In this document: in pieces, positions 63,667 to 64,000 of the stretch
Layout of the letters: each line of letters begins with the position of its first letter
Position numbering within the stretch: position 1 is the first letter of the stretch
NCBI GenBank assembly: GCA_022538095.1
Contig: JAKYXN010000031.1
Span: forward strand, 1 to 64,000
Reading direction: 5' to 3'
DNA from: Puniceicoccaceae bacterium K14
Lineage (GTDB): Bacteria > Verrucomicrobiota > Verrucomicrobiia > Opitutales > Opitutaceae
DNA: 64,000 nt
Position numbers and translations under genes: made by a program
The notes under the pieces: generated by a model
What the model saw: only the letters and a program-made list of their open reading frames with translations
What the model was told of the DNA's origin: nothing
Database searches by the model: none

Positions 63667-64000
63667 GTTTGGAAGAAATAGAATATATCGTACCAGAAGG
63701 TTATCGTAAGGAACGTGCGGACAAAGTTCTCTCGGAAGCATTCGACGAGCACAGTCGCGCTGATTTTCATCGAGCGTTCGATGAGAAACTAGTGACGATG
63801 AACGGGGCTGTTATCCCAAAGAATAAACGGGTTTCAGATGGTGATGTGATCTATTTCTCAATGCCTGAGGTAAAGGTCTGTGACATGAGCCCAGTAGAAA
63901 TGCCTCTGGATATCGTCTATGAAGACGAATGTATGCTGGCTATAAATAAGCGTCCTGGTGTGGTCGTGCACCCAGGTGCAGGTGTTACAGACCCAACTTT
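63663..64000 (+). CDS. RluA/RluD-family pseudouridine synthase (5' part, runs off the window)
   Basis: The first ~112 residues of a large-subunit rRNA or tRNA pseudouridine synthase. The GTG start at 63663 overlaps the add stop. An S4 RNA-binding domain spans about residues 15-60 (YRKERADKVLSEAFDEHSRA, VTMNGAVIPKNKRVSDGDVI). The start of the catalytic domain follows (PLDIVYEDECMLAINKRPGV, VVHPGAG). The catalytic Asp motif (HRLD) is beyond the window, so the exact family is provisional. Confidence 0.9.
   Translation, partial: MSLEEIEYIVPEGYRKERADKVLSEAFDEHSRADFHRAFDEKLVTMNGAVIPKNKRVSDGDVIYFSMPEVKVCDMSPVEMPLDIVYEDECMLAINKRPGVVVHPGAGVTDPT

Noticed and set aside
1-64000. CRISPR arrays, prophage genes, toxin-antitoxin pairs or restriction systems
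   Set aside because: I saw no regularly spaced direct repeats and no phage or defence proteins. Apart from the IS remnants the window is mostly housekeeping, respiratory and envelope genes.

Overview
The window looks like a chromosomal segment of a Gram-negative bacterium. LpxK, a TonB-dependent receptor, Lgt and a cbb3 oxidase point to an outer membrane and an aerobic or microaerobic life. The gene mix suggests a marine Verrucomicrobiota of the Opitutia/Puniceicoccales type: fused CcoN-CcoO, a CusF-SCO fusion, mannosylglycerate synthesis, an animal-type UDP-glucose dehydrogenase, a cytochrome/PQQ-sugar-dehydrogenase fusion and several unrecognised proteins. That placement is inference from gene content only; there is no rRNA here.

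Layout. 1-1342: an IS630-type element interrupted at a TA by a second, decayed IS630 copy of exactly 1000 bp. 1361-5167 (minus): hemL and an ABC exporter pair. 5375-14456 (plus): a cbb3 oxidase locus (ccoS, ccoNO, ccoQ-like, ccoP, ccoG, a mini FixH, a TauE/SafE-like protein, ccoI), then an IscR-like Rrf2 regulator. 14517-18925 (minus): a TonB receptor and two phosphatases, a probable organophosphate-scavenging operon. 19254-22970 (plus): ThuA-like, LamG-VanZ and cytochrome/PQQ dehydrogenase genes. 23138-23222: tRNA-Leu(GAG). 23443-25206: an unrecognised RGG-rich protein.

25266-28890: CPBP protease, thiL and tsaE, and divergently mtaB. 28895-34200: an SLC13 transporter and the heme A/O assembly genes (DUF420, ctaB, ctaA) diverging from a CusF-SCO lipoprotein; no aa3-type oxidase subunit is in the window. 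34210-39160 (minus): a large anchored protein, an arginine-phosphatase-like protein, a PDZ protein, alr and tsaB. 39396-42695 (plus): tig, clpP, clpX. 42781-47304: photolyase and MOSC protein, then mpgS-mpgP. 47315-50967: coaD, pgsA-pgpA, lgt and a CNNM-type protein. 51255-57156: purE-purK, a SlyD-like FKBP, a YgjP-like metallopeptidase, a TIGR03790 protein and ugd. 57250-64000: a type IA topoisomerase with a lysine-rich tail, lpxK, an M29 aminopeptidase, add and the start of an RluD-type pseudouridine synthase.

Two respiratory systems are implied. The cbb3 oxidase is encoded almost completely, with its copper ATPase and ferredoxin-like accessory protein. A heme-A oxidase is implied by ctaA/ctaB/SCO, with its structural genes elsewhere. 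TsaB, TsaE and MtaB together cover part of the t6A to ms2t6A tRNA modification route. No CRISPR array, prophage or classical defence island was seen. The least explained material is the RGG-rich protein at 23443, the phosphatase locus with its internal hairpin, and the compact cbb3 locus with its own Fe-S regulator.
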